Shown piece after piece: positions 1 to 9,380 of a stretch of DNA of 64,000 nucleotides (its first letter is position 1; the number at the start of each line of letters is the position of its first letter). The notes beneath the pieces are model-generated. The model was not told the origin of the DNA. It did not search any database and was given only the letters and a program-made list of their open reading frames with translations. A program made the position numbers and the translations under genes. This stretch comes from Moesziomyces globuligerus. Its lineage: Eukaryota; Basidiomycota; Ustilaginomycetes; Ustilaginales; Ustilaginaceae. The stretch spans positions 372,001 to 436,000 of the forward strand of contig JARVLF010000009.1 in assembly GCA_030849465.1 (NCBI GenBank), in the 5' to 3' direction.

Positions 1-1089
1 ATCGGCGGCGACGCGTTTGAGATCCGCGGTAAGCTCGGCGAGGGCGGCTACGGCGCCGTCTTCCTCGGCTACGACGTCGACTCGGTCGCCACCACCGCCA
101 CCGCCAAGTGCGACGACGCAGACGATGACGACGATGAGGACGAGGAGGAGGAGGATCGACGTAAGCAGGTGGCGATCAAGGTCGAGGCGCCTGCGAATCG
201 GTGGGAGTTCCACATCCTGAGTCAGCTGCAGAGGCGGTTGTCGGTCGAGGTGCAGCGTTCGATCATCGGTGCGCGTAGGCTGTACTGTTTTTCGGACGCT
301 TCGTTCCTGCTGCTCGATCTGGGCGAAAAGGGGACGCTGTTGGATGTGGTCAACCATGCGGTTACCGCGGGTGTGGCGGCGGCAGGTTCGGCTGGGGTGG
401 ATACGACGAGTGGGGGAGCGGGGCTGGACGAGGTGTTGGCCATGTTCTTTGTCGCCGAGTTGGTGCGTGTCGTGCTGGGTCTGCATCGAGCCGGCGTGAT
501 TCACGGCGACCTCAAGATCGACAACTGCCTCCTGAGGTTAGAGGATGTATCGCCGGCAGGTGCCTGGTCCAACCTGTATGCTCGCGACGGATCGGCAGGA
601 TGGCGATCCAAAGGTCTCACGCTCATCGACTTTGGTCGTGCCATCGACACCACCGCCTTCCCCAACGCTCGCCAGTCGTTCATCGCAGACTGGGACACAG
701 ACGCTAGGGACTGCATCGAAATGCGCCGTGGAGAGAGCTTCACCTACGAAACCGATTGGTTCGGCATCGCTGCCGTAGCCCACTGCCTCCTCTTCGGTCG
801 CTACCTCGACCTCAAACTCGACGCCCACCTCTACAAACTCTCGACGCCCATGAAGCGATACTGGCAGTCCGAACTCTGGAACCACCTCTTCCACATCTGC
901 CTCAACCCCAAACCCCGCTCCCAAGACGGCACCCCCGAACCCCTCGACAAGCACGCCGTGCTCGAGCAGCTCGACACCTGCCTCGCGAACATGCACGCCT
1001 GGCTCGAGGCCAACGCCAACAAGGGCGGCAAGAACCTCAAGGGTCTCCTGCGAAAGCTCGAGATCTGGGCCATGAAGCAAGGCCACTAA
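1..1089 (+). CDS. BUB1: BUB1-type spindle checkpoint kinase, C-terminal kinase domain (5' end outside window)
   Basis: The reading frame is open from base 1, so this is the 3' part of a longer gene. It starts inside a protein kinase domain. A glycine loop G-E-G-G-Y-G-A-V lies near bases 37-66. A very acidic Asp/Glu insert follows, then the AIK lysine motif near 172-183. The catalytic loop H-G-D-L-K-I-D-N sits near 500-525 and I-D-F-G-R-A-I-D near 628-651. The HGDLKxDN plus DFGRxID pairing, with a short C-lobe and a stop soon after, is characteristic of BUB1 kinases at kinetochores, which phosphorylate histone H2A and recruit shugoshin. The N-terminal TPR/Mad3 part would lie upstream. BUBR1/Mad3 in fungi lacks a kinase, so BUB1 is the better call. 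It is convergent with the next gene, with about 80 bp between stop codons. Confidence 0.85.
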   Translation: MGGDAFEIRGKLGEGGYGAVFLGYDVDSVATTATAKCDDADDDDDEDEEEEDRRKQVAIKVEAPANRWEFHILSQLQRRLSVEVQRSIIGARRLYCFSDASFLLLDLGEKGTLLDVVNHAVTAGVAAAGSAGVDTTSGGAGLDEVLAMFFVAELVRVVLGLHRAGVIHGDLKIDNCLLRLEDVSPAGAWSNLYARDGSAGWRSKGLTLIDFGRAIDTTAFPNARQSFIADWDTDARDCIEMRRGESFTYETDWFGIAAVAHCLLFGRYLDLKLDAHLYKLSTPMKRYWQSELWNHLFHICLNPKPRSQDGTPEPLDKHAVLEQLDTCLANMHAWLEANANKGGKNLKGLLRKLEIWAMKQGH

Positions 1090-1170
1090 ACCGCGTCCCT
1101 GGATCGCATGAGCAATCTAAATTAAAGTGAAAAGGCTGCTCCTACCGTGTTGCTGACCGTGTGAGGCTGC

Positions 1171-3651
1171 TCACCTGGCTTGACCCTCGGTTGGGTCTTT
1201 GGGCTGCAGCGCCGAGGCGCGAGCGGGTCGATCGATGGAGCGGAGGTAGCGCATGACGGCAAAGTCGAACTGCGCCGTCTTTGTGAGCACCTCGGGGAGC
1301 TTTTCGCCGAACGACTGCGTGGTATCGCGCCGCGTCGAGCGGCGTTTGGAGAGTGCGGAGCTCGGAGCCAGCGCCGCCGCCGTCGTTGGGGCTGCAGACG
1401 CTGCGGATGACGGCTTGAGCTCGGCCGACGTGCCGTTGGCCGTGGCCGGCGCCGCGGCACTCTTGGCCGCGCGCGTGGTGCCGAGGAAGGCAGCGAGGAT
1501 GCTCTCGGCCTCGCTCTCGGTGAGTGCGCCTGCGAATCCACGCCGCTTCTCGCCCGTCGTGCTTTCGTGCTCCGACTCGAACTCGGACGCCGCTTCTCCA
1601 GCCGCTTTCTTGCCCACAGCGACAGACGGCGAGCGCGAGAGCACCAGCTTGATCCTCCTCCCGCCCTCCTGCCTGGGTGGCGAGGCGGTAGGGCCCGCCC
1701 CTGGCTCGAGCGTTGCCCCGGGATCCGCAGCCTCGATCTCGACGAGCGACGGCGCGACCTTGAGCGCGCCCGTATCGGGGACGGTGGGGAACATGTATCC
1801 GATCGACGACGCCATCGAGGCGCACGACGAGCTCGCAGACGATGCCGACGGCGAGCGCTGCGCGCGCAGCTTTGCGGGCGAGCGGCGCATGCTGAGGCTC
1901 GCGCGTCGGCCCGTAGGTCGCTCGACGCTGTCCAGCACCGACTCGACCTCGTCATCCTCCTCGTCGTCGTCGTCGTCGTCGTACTCGAGGTCCGAGAACG
2001 AGCGTTCGGCAAAGTGGCGCTGTCGAGCCGAGGCCACCGCCGCCGCCGCTGCGGCTGCACGTTGCGGGCGGCCACTGCCCGGTGCAGTGCGCGGCGGAGT
2101 GTCCGACGCGGCTTGGACGTGGGAGCTCGACAGTCTGCGGCGCTTGCGGCGATGGACCTCGGCGGCTTCGACGGCAGCGGCAGTGAGCGGCGTTGGCAGA
2201 GTGTCGAGCCTCTGCTTGGGCTGGCGCGCGCTGATCCTGCGCGAAGCGTCGGCCTTTGCCGCCGTGGGCGACGAGTTGTTGGCCGCCTCGCTGGTGCTGT
2301 CCGACACCTCGCGCGTGACCTGGCCGCGCTTGATGCGGATCTTGAGCCTGGGAGATTCGCTGCGCGCCGCGGCGTCGTCGTTGGAGGCCGACGTCGACGC
2401 GCGAGCCGAGCGCTCGCTCTTTGTCGGCAGCGTGGCGGGCGCGGGCGAAGCGGGCTTTGCGTGGTCCGATGTCGAGAGAAGCAGATCGTACCGCTTGAGC
2501 GTCTCGTAGGCATCGGCGAGAAGCTCGTGTCTCAGATCCTCGACGCGCTCGTGCAGGGATTTGCGGCCGAGCGCCGGCTCGTCCGTGCCGGCCGAGGCTT
2601 CGGCACGGACCTGGTCTCTGGCGATGACGATGGGCTGGAGCATGCGCGCCTCGACGTGCTTGATCTGGTCGATGCGCGCGAGCAGCTTGTGGCGGTCGCG
2701 CGCGAGCCGGTCGACCTCGGCCTTGCGCTGCTTCCTCTCGGCGGTCTCGGGCTTGCGGTGGCGGCGCTCGTAGGCGGCGTCCGAGGTGTCTTCGGCGGCT
2801 TCGGAGCGCAGCCCGCGCGTCTTGGGCATGTAGAGCGTATCGTCGCGCGGCTTGAAGTCGGGCGTCTCGATGAGCTGCTGCCGCTTGATGGCGAGCGTCG
2901 AGACGAGCGACGTCGACGCCGGAGCTGGGCTCCGACCGACTGGACCTGCGGGCACGGCGAGACCGTCGTCGTTTTCCTTCTTGACCTGAACGGGAGGTGG
3001 CGATGAGGCGTCGGGCTGGGGAGGTGCATGCGGGTAGACTGCCCTGTCGAGCAGCTGGGTGTCGGAGGTGAGGACAAGGATCGAGACTGGCTTGGGGAGG
3101 CCGTTGGCAGACGCCTGCGAGTGGGAGAATGTGCGCTGGACACCCGAAGCGCCGGCATCGCTGGCGTTGGTCGGAGCCAAAGAAGGGCTGTGAGGCAAGG
3201 CGGAGGCTTTGGGCGACGGAGCTGCGTCGAGCATGAGCAGTTCTTCCTCGAGCATGGAGCCGGCGAGGAGCGAGGAGACCTGGGAGAGGCGTGCGGGCAT
3301 GGTGCGGCGGCGGGAGGCCCTCTGGTTGGTGGGTGTGGCGTTGGAGATGGCGGGCTCGGGATCGGGTGTGGATGTGCCAGTGGTTGTGCCGAGCTGCTTG
3401 GCCGACGATGAGGACGGGGCCTCGATTGGCACCGATTGGCGCGCTGGAGGATGCTGAGGCGTGGCTGGTGTGCTGGGAGGGGGTGAGCTAGGGGGAGAGG
3501 ACAGCTGCATGTCGACGTCGGCGACCTCTTGGGCTTCGTTGGGGGCCAGACGGGATGCGGGCTGCTCGGATTGAGCGGACATGACCACGTCGCCGTCCAG
3601 AGCGGCGGAAGAGGTCGTGGCGACCGCTGGCGCCTCTTTGTCGTCAGACAT
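1171..3651 (-). CDS. Nuclear low-complexity protein with PEHE/SAS4-like segment (possible histone acetyltransferase scaffold)
   Basis: 826 aa from ATG at 3651. The frame is open further upstream to 3825, but that first codon is TTG; an in-frame ATG at 3729 would add 26 mainly hydrophobic residues. I prefer 3651 because the M-S-D-D-K-E start suits a soluble nuclear protein. Most of the protein is Ser/Pro/Ala-rich. Residues about 265-340 hold the ordered part: D-x-L-Y-M-P, then D-A-A-Y-E-R-R-H-R-K followed by a charged helix (E-R-K-Q-R-K-A-E). This resembles the PEHE domain of MSL1/KANSL1, which binds MYST acetyltransferases, and possibly the fungal Sas4 scaffold. Basic K-I-R-I-K-R and R-I-K-L-V-L patches and a run of Asp/Glu follow. 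The resemblance was judged by eye, so the function is a hypothesis. Confidence 0.6.
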   Translation of the reverse strand: MSDDKEAPAVATTSSAALDGDVVMSAQSEQPASRLAPNEAQEVADVDMQLSSPPSSPPPSTPATPQHPPARQSVPIEAPSSSSAKQLGTTTGTSTPDPEPAISNATPTNQRASRRRTMPARLSQVSSLLAGSMLEEELLMLDAAPSPKASALPHSPSLAPTNASDAGASGVQRTFSHSQASANGLPKPVSILVLTSDTQLLDRAVYPHAPPQPDASSPPPVQVKKENDDGLAVPAGPVGRSPAPASTSLVSTLAIKRQQLIETPDFKPRDDTLYMPKTRGLRSEAAEDTSDAAYERRHRKPETAERKQRKAEVDRLARDRHKLLARIDQIKHVEARMLQPIVIARDQVRAEASAGTDEPALGRKSLHERVEDLRHELLADAYETLKRYDLLLSTSDHAKPASPAPATLPTKSERSARASTSASNDDAAARSESPRLKIRIKRGQVTREVSDSTSEAANNSSPTAAKADASRRISARQPKQRLDTLPTPLTAAAVEAAEVHRRKRRRLSSSHVQAASDTPPRTAPGSGRPQRAAAAAAAVASARQRHFAERSFSDLEYDDDDDDEEDDEVESVLDSVERPTGRRASLSMRRSPAKLRAQRSPSASSASSSCASMASSIGYMFPTVPDTGALKVAPSLVEIEAADPGATLEPGAGPTASPPRQEGGRRIKLVLSRSPSVAVGKKAAGEAASEFESEHESTTGEKRRGFAGALTESEAESILAAFLGTTRAAKSAAAPATANGTSAELKPSSAASAAPTTAAALAPSSALSKRRSTRRDTTQSFGEKLPEVLTKTAQFDFAVMRYLRSIDRPARASALQPKDPTEGQAR

Positions 3652-4659
3652 GGTGTCTCGGTGTGAAGACGAAGGCGAGCCGCCTGCCGACGAAGCGGCA
3701 AAGAGCGTGGCGAAGAGACCGGCGGCCATGTTGGCGTAGCGAGGCGGCGAAAGGAGGGCCAAGCCAGCTGCGAGGAACAGCAGGCCTCGAGCTATCAGGG
3801 CAGCGACATGGAAAGGAACCGGCAAGCGGGTTGCGACCAGGAGCGACCACGGTGGTGGTGGAGGTGGTGGAGGTGGGATTGCTCGTCGGAAGAGGCTGAG
3901 TTGGGCGGCTCAAGCAGAGAGCATGTAGCGACGCGATTTCGACAGCGGCCGAGACGATCGCGTGACGTTGGCAAGGTGCTAGCGCGATTACAACGACGAT
4001 GGTGGTGATGATCAGCGAGACGACACACTCTCGAGAGGGTGCGACAAGGTCGGGAGGATGCCGTCAAGGGCAGGAGCGGCTTGGCAAGTCGGCTCAGCCG
4101 GCACAGGCAGGGTCTCAGTGGCTCGGCTCATCCGAAGTGCAGCAGTCAGTGTGAGTGCGTGCGGATGGGCGACGCGGTGTGATTGCCGTGCTTGTGCGGG
4201 AACGAGCAAAAACAAAAAAAGAAAAAGTACGGGCCGCTTGGCCAGCGCGACGTGGAGCCGTGAATGCACCAAAGAGCCCAGCCGGCAGTCATCACGTCGG
4301 GTCCTGCCGATCCGACTCAGCTCGACAAGGACCAAGCTCTGCATCCTGACGGCTGACCCGATGGCTGAGTAACGTCACAAGCCGGTTCTGTCGGCTAGAT
4401 CCGACCTCGACCTCGACCTCGACCTGGCCAACTCGAACAGCGGCGAATCCGCGTGCGAAATTCACGAAAGAATTGAATTGCTCGACGAAATCAAGGCTTG
4501 GAAAAAGCCTCCCGCAGCCTTCGGAGCTTTTTCATATCGCACTGCGCACAAATACACATTGCATTGGATGGCGGCCAACGTCGAGCAATACAGGCGAATC
4601 AGGAGGCAAGTCACGTCCGAGATGAGCAGCCAATGTTGATCGGCCGCCGTCGCCGTGGC
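3652..4659. other. Intergenic region, about 1.0 kb
   Basis: Upstream region of the PEHE-like gene and 3' flank of the penta-EF-hand gene. No coding frame here looks real. A short hexanucleotide repeat, GACCTC four times with one change, lies at 4403-4426. The last 200 bases are relatively AT-rich and probably contain the 3' UTR of the EF-hand gene. Confidence 0.5.
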
Positions 4660-5628
4660 TCAGGGCGCCGAGAGGCACATCTCCATAAACGTGTCGTAGT
4701 TGATCTGCACCCAGCCGGAGCGGTTCGTGTCGTGGCGCTGGAACGACTCGGTGAGCGTCTTGATCACCACGCACGCGCGCACGAATCTGTCAAACGTGAT
4801 GCCGGCGCCGCCCCTCGCTCCCACTCCACCCGCGGGTCCACCCGCTGGTCCACCCGCTGGCATGCCACCTGGTCCACCACCACCACCACCAGCAGCACCC
4901 GGTGTCGAGTCAGATTGCACTAGGAACACGGTCAGCTGTCAGTGTCCCTTTCCCTCGCTCACCGTCGCTGACGAGTCGCTGACGACTGCTCGAGACTTAC
5001 TGTACTTCTGCGTGACGATGTGGAGCAGCTTGGGCGAGAGCCTGTATCCGAACGACTGGAGCGCGTTGGCGAGTTCGCCCTGGTCGATCGAACCCGAACG
5101 GTCCTGGTCAAAGTGCCGGAAGACACCCTGCCAGTCCTGGATATACTTCCACAGGCCGGCGAACTCGTTGAAGCTGATGTGGCCGCTGCGGTCGACGTCG
5201 AACACGCTCATCAGCATCTTGACCGTGTCCAGATCAAACGGCGTCCAGTCGCCGTTGACCAGCGCCTGGCTCAGCTCCTGCGGATTGATCTGCCCGCTCC
5301 GGTCCCGGTCCACCGCGATGAACCACTGCCACAGCTGCGGATCCGCTCCCGGAGGCGGGCCCGTGCTCGAGTTGAACGCCTGCGGTCGCCCGTACTGCTG
5401 CGCACCTCCTCCGTATCCACCCTGCTGCCCGGGCGGCGGCGCTCCATATCCACCCTGTTGACCCGGAGGTGGCGCACCGTAGCCACCTTGCTGTCCAGGC
5501 GGAGGTGCACCATAGCCACCCTGCTGTCCGGGCGGGGGTGCGCCGTATCCGCCCTGGCCGGGAGGCGGCGCACCGTAGCCGCCGTAGCCGCCGCCTCCAC
5601 CTCCGCCGTACGAGTACTGTTGCGACAT
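4660..5628 (-). CDS. Penta-EF-hand (PEF/ALG-2 family) calcium-binding protein, two exons
   Basis: 295 aa from exons 5628-5001 and 4919-4660. The 81-bp intron (4920-5000) begins GTAAGT and ends TAG; splicing joins a codon to give ...T-Q-K-Y-M-Q-S-D-S. The N-terminus (about 75 aa) is a Gly/Tyr/Pro/Gln tail with 11-residue repeats of the type GGYGAPPPGQQ, the classic tail of PEF1, ALG-2 and sorcin proteins. EF-hand loops follow: D-R-D-R-S-G-Q-I, D-V-D-R-S-G-H-I, D-Q-D-R-S-G-S-I and a last degenerate one, D-T-N-R-S-G-W-V, near the C-terminus. In this family the fifth hand mediates dimerisation. It likely acts as a cytosolic calcium sensor for membrane traffic or polar growth. A second Gly/Pro-rich linker in exon 2, between the hands, is an unusual insertion. 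Confidence 0.88.
4920..5000 (-). other. Intron of the penta-EF-hand gene
   Basis: 81 bp. Donor GTAAGT at 5000-4995, acceptor CTAG ending at 4920. It contains in-frame stops, so both exons are open only when it is removed, and the joined frame restores a normal PEF protein length. Confidence 0.85.
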
Positions 5629-5956
5629 GTGTGTTGGCTTGTGTCGGTGCGTGAAAGGTTGCTGCCGGGGTTATGCCAAAGTTGATGATGGTCGTGAGCG
5701 AGCGTGCTGTCAACGCGGCTGAGGGTGGTCTAACGCGCGGACGTTGCGCGCAGTCAACGGCCTCTGAGCTCCAACCATGGTCCGCACTCGGGATGGCCCG
5801 AGCTCGGAAAAACATGACATCACCACCTCCACGTTACTCTCCGATCTAACATCTCGCATCAATCCACCCAATTCGCCACCATCCAACTCAGCCTCTTTTG
5901 ACGAGAGACAATGATACTCGGGGGTCAGGGACGTGTATGCATACTTGTGGAGTGGT
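5629..5956. other. Intergenic region, 328 bp
   Basis: Promoter side of the penta-EF-hand gene and 3' flank of the zinc transporter gene, both on the minus strand. It is less GC-rich than its surroundings. No further feature seen. Confidence 0.5.
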
Positions 5957-8680
5957 CTAGTGATGATGTCTGTGTGCAGTGATGGGTGAGAGGCTGTGGG
6001 CACCGTTGGTGCGTGCGCTTGCCGGGCTGTTCTCGTACGCGCTGCTGTACGAGGGCGAGGCCGACATGGGCGTACCCCCAGCACCTGGCGATACCGAACC
6101 CAGCCCTCCGATCGAGATCTTCTCGAGCTGCACCGCCACGCTCTCCAGCCCATGAATACGCGCCTTGAGCAGCGACTCGACCTGCCTCGCAATCGCCTCG
6201 GGCGTCACAGCCCGCAGCTCATCGCCCGAATGCGTGTGATCGTGGTGTTGGTGTCCATGACCATGATCGTGGCTGAGCGTGTGCTCGTGCTCGTGGTGCT
6301 TGCGGTCACGCGCGTCGTGGTGGTGGTGTTGATGTGCCTCGGTCTGGGCGAGCGCAGTGGGTGGCCAAGCGACCTGGATGCGGATGACGCCGACGAGCGA
6401 CTCTGCATCCTTGGGCCAGAACCTGGGCGAGTGATAGGCGACGACACCATCGATGCTGCTCAGCTCCTCGAGCGCCTTGGTCAACTCCGACTCGCGATGC
6501 TCACCCACCTCGAGACACAGGATACGACCCGATTCGAGCACGAGCGGAATCACCGAGCCCACAATCATGAACGCGATGAAGAGCGATGCGATCGGATCGA
6601 AGCCCGTCCAGCCAAACTGGCCGATGAGCAGCGTGCTGATGATCACACCCACCGAGCCGAGCGTATCGGCCATGACATGCAGGTAAACACCCATCATGTT
6701 GTGCGAATGCCCGTGTCCGTGATCGTGACCATGTCCATGTCCATGTCCGTGACCGTGATCGTGGCCGTGCGAGTGGCCATGACCGTGGTGATGGTGACCG
6801 CCAGTCGCCCACATGCCAAACAGGTTGACGGCGAGCCCCATGGAGCTGACGATGAGCAGCTGCGTGTTGTTGTGCATCACCGGCGGCTCGATGATGCGCT
6901 GCACCGCCTCAAACACGATAAAGATCGAGATGAGCATGAGAAAGATGCCGTTGGCGAATCCGCTGAGCGTCTCGACGCGTCCGTATCCGTAGGTAAACGT
7001 CGCATCCGTCGGCCAGGTCGCCATGACACTCGCAAACAGACCCATGCCGATGGCGGCACAGTCGAAAAACATGTGGATCGCATCGCTGATCAGTCCCAAG
7101 CTGTTGGTCCACACGCCCCACAGCAGCTGCACGCCCATAAACGCCAGGTTGAGCACGAGGAACTGGAAGATCTTGCGCGAGTCCGGGTTGGCCAGAATCA
7201 CCTTGACCGTGCGTCGCGTCGCTGCCGCCGCGGCGCGCGCCGAGTCGACGAGCTCCTGCAGCGCCGACACATCGGACGTCGTCGTCGTCGTCCTCGTCGC
7301 CACCTCGTCCGACTCGGTCGAGTCCGGTTTGGCGGCCGAGGCGCCGAAGCGGGACGAAGCGTGGTCGGGCGAGTTGCGAAGGATGGTGCGCAGCGCCTGC
7401 CCCACGAGCAGCGCCACGACGACCTGCGACCAGAGCGGACGCAGGCCAAAGCCCACAAAGCCGATGGCAAACGCGGCGAGCACGGCCAGCGGCCATCCGT
7501 GCGCCACGCGGTCCTTGGTCGAGGCGTGCGACTCGATCGACGTGCTCACCAGCGGCTCGAGGATGAGCAAGCCAAAGCTGAGCGCGAGATACGCGGGCAG
7601 GTGGCTCATGCCAGCCGTCGCAGCAGCACTTGACGTCGGCAGGATGGACTCGAGCGTCGGAAGCGTCGCAAAGCCAAACAGACGCAGCAACAGCGACGCG
7701 GGCAACGTGAAGGCCGAGGCGACGATGGTAGCGACGATGCCCGCCCTCCTCCGTCCGCCCGTATCGCGGCTGGCGCTGAGGAGCGCGCTCTCCTTTTCGA
7801 TGGTGAGCAGCGCAAAGATGAGCAGATAGGCGTGGCCGGCGAGCGTGCCAAAGACGCTAAAGTTGGCGGCGGAAGCCTCGACGGCTGCGGAAGCGGCGCG
7901 AAGCTGCGAGGGCGAAGCCATGCCCGCCGGACGGTTGCGTCGCAGGCTATCGGGCAGATCGGCGTCGGCGTACATGTCGAGGAGCTGCGCCGAGTAGTCG
8001 AGCGACGAGGCAGGCAGCGCGGCGCCGTTGGAGATGGACGAGAGGAACGAGATGGCGAGCGCAAAGAGCGTGGTGTAGCCGCCGTAGCTCCTGCCTGAAA
8101 GGCTCTTTGCGAGGTCGACCGCCCAGATCTCGCAGTACTGCGTGAAGATGACGACGTTGACCGCGTCGAGTTTGCGAAGCGCCATGAGCCAGACGAGGAG
8201 CTGCGCAAAGGTGATGGCGGCGAGCGTCGAGAGCCTGCGCTTATCCACGCGCTTGACCGCAGGCAGCCACTGCCACGCCCTGAACCAGACCGCCTGGATC
8301 ACCGCCGCGATGAAGAAGACAAGCGTGGCGATGGCCCACGAGCTGGTCGCCGCTGCTACCTCGTCAGCCCCAGCAGCAGCAGCCGCTGCGGCTGCAGGGT
8401 CGGAGGCAGCGTGGGGCGGAGAGAGGCGGTGCGTGGACTCGTTGTGGTTGGACGAGAGCCAGGTGCGGACGAGGAGGGCGGCGGAGGCGAGCAGCGTCTT
8501 GTTGAGCAGCAGGCCGAGCAGGAGGTCGGTGGGGATGGGGAAGCCGAGCAGCGAGCTCGATGCTGTGTTGGCCGCCGCGCCGGACGGACGTGCGCGCGAG
8601 GCGAGCGGCTCCATGCGCACCTTTGCGCGCGTCCTCGCATCGGGCGTATGGGTGGTGGCGGTGGTGTAGTGCGACTGCAT
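5957..8680 (-). CDS. MSC2: Msc2-type cation diffusion facilitator, ER/Golgi zinc transporter
   Basis: 907 aa from ATG at 8680; an in-frame ATG at 8614 is an alternative. The first about 460 residues hold many hydrophobic segments, the extra N-terminal membrane block typical of Msc2/ZnT5. The C-terminal half is a standard CDF module: S-D-A-I-H-M-F-F-D in TM2 and H-V-M-A-D-T-L-G-S-V in TM5 supply the zinc-site His/Asp residues. Between TM4 and TM5 there is a long His/Gly/Asp loop (bases about 6700-6800), and a second His-rich stretch lies in the cytosolic tail near 6215-6330. Yeast Msc2 pairs with Zrg17 to load zinc into the secretory pathway, and this protein should do the same. Length and layout match the family, and no break is seen. 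Confidence 0.9.
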   Translation of the reverse strand: MQSHYTTATTHTPDARTRAKVRMEPLASRARPSGAAANTASSSLLGFPIPTDLLLGLLLNKTLLASAALLVRTWLSSNHNESTHRLSPPHAASDPAAAAAAAAGADEVAAATSSWAIATLVFFIAAVIQAVWFRAWQWLPAVKRVDKRRLSTLAAITFAQLLVWLMALRKLDAVNVVIFTQYCEIWAVDLAKSLSGRSYGGYTTLFALAISFLSSISNGAALPASSLDYSAQLLDMYADADLPDSLRRNRPAGMASPSQLRAASAAVEASAANFSVFGTLAGHAYLLIFALLTIEKESALLSASRDTGGRRRAGIVATIVASAFTLPASLLLRLFGFATLPTLESILPTSSAAATAGMSHLPAYLALSFGLLILEPLVSTSIESHASTKDRVAHGWPLAVLAAFAIGFVGFGLRPLWSQVVVALLVGQALRTILRNSPDHASSRFGASAAKPDSTESDEVATRTTTTTSDVSALQELVDSARAAAAATRRTVKVILANPDSRKIFQFLVLNLAFMGVQLLWGVWTNSLGLISDAIHMFFDCAAIGMGLFASVMATWPTDATFTYGYGRVETLSGFANGIFLMLISIFIVFEAVQRIIEPPVMHNNTQLLIVSSMGLAVNLFGMWATGGHHHHGHGHSHGHDHGHGHGHGHGHDHGHGHSHNMMGVYLHVMADTLGSVGVIISTLLIGQFGWTGFDPIASLFIAFMIVGSVIPLVLESGRILCLEVGEHRESELTKALEELSSIDGVVAYHSPRFWPKDAESLVGVIRIQVAWPPTALAQTEAHQHHHHDARDRKHHEHEHTLSHDHGHGHQHHDHTHSGDELRAVTPEAIARQVESLLKARIHGLESVAVQLEKISIGGLGSVSPGAGGTPMSASPSYSSAYENSPASARTNGAHSLSPITAHRHHH

Positions 8681-9380
8681 GATCCTCGGCCGTCCTCTGA
8701 GACCAGCTCAGGCTTGTCGAGCGGCAGCAAGCAGCGAGCAGGCAGCGAGCAAGCAGCGAGACGAGCGAAGATGATGGTGGTCGGGGACACGGGAGACCTT
8801 GTGCCGAGCTGGAAGAAGCGCCCGACGTCGACGTTCGACTGCGTGCCGCCACTCTGGCTCGGCTCGACCGCAAGGGTCCCCATTCCCAAATCGATCTAAC
8901 AAATTTCACCAATCTCCGCCACCTCTCACCATCACCATCACGAGGCCAACCAACTCGACGGCCACGCAAACCAAACGACCGAGGCACTGCAGCTTCAATA
9001 GAGGACCGGACTGGGAGCAAGCGTAGCGCGCCCGCGGATAGATCCGCATTTGCAAGGCTGTCGTTCACAAGGTTTGCTCAGAGACATCGCACTCGAGTGC
9101 TGTCCCCACCCAGCGAGGGCTCACAATGCGCTTTGACCCCTTCGCTACGCGAAAGAGCGCGCGCATGGGCTCGGCGTCGGCGACATCCCAGCTGATGCGA
9201 GCCAAAACGCTATCCGGCACGACTTGATCAGGCTGTGTCACTGCGGAGTCGAACTTGTTGGAACGAGGTATATCCTTTTCAGTCACGGCGTGCAGGCCGC
9301 AGACGATACGAGTAGAGTACAAAAGGGCATGGGTGGGGGGAAGAAACACGGGTGCGAGATCCATCGACACACGAGCTGGT
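8681..9380. other. Intergenic region, 700 bp, with 11-bp repeats
   Basis: Upstream of the zinc transporter and downstream of the peptide transporter (tandem, minus strand). An 11-bp unit, GCAGCGAGCAG/A, is repeated two and a half times at 8731-8760. Short frames here have no recognisable content. Confidence 0.5.

Noticed and set aside
3652..3825. 58-residue hydrophobic N-terminal extension of the PEHE-like protein
   Set aside because: Its first codon is TTG; an ATG at 3729 is possible but would put a hydrophobic stretch on a protein with nuclear features. Kept only as an alternative.
4660..4929. Separate 89-aa glycine-rich protein
   Set aside because: It is exon 2 of the penta-EF-hand gene and carries its last EF-hand.
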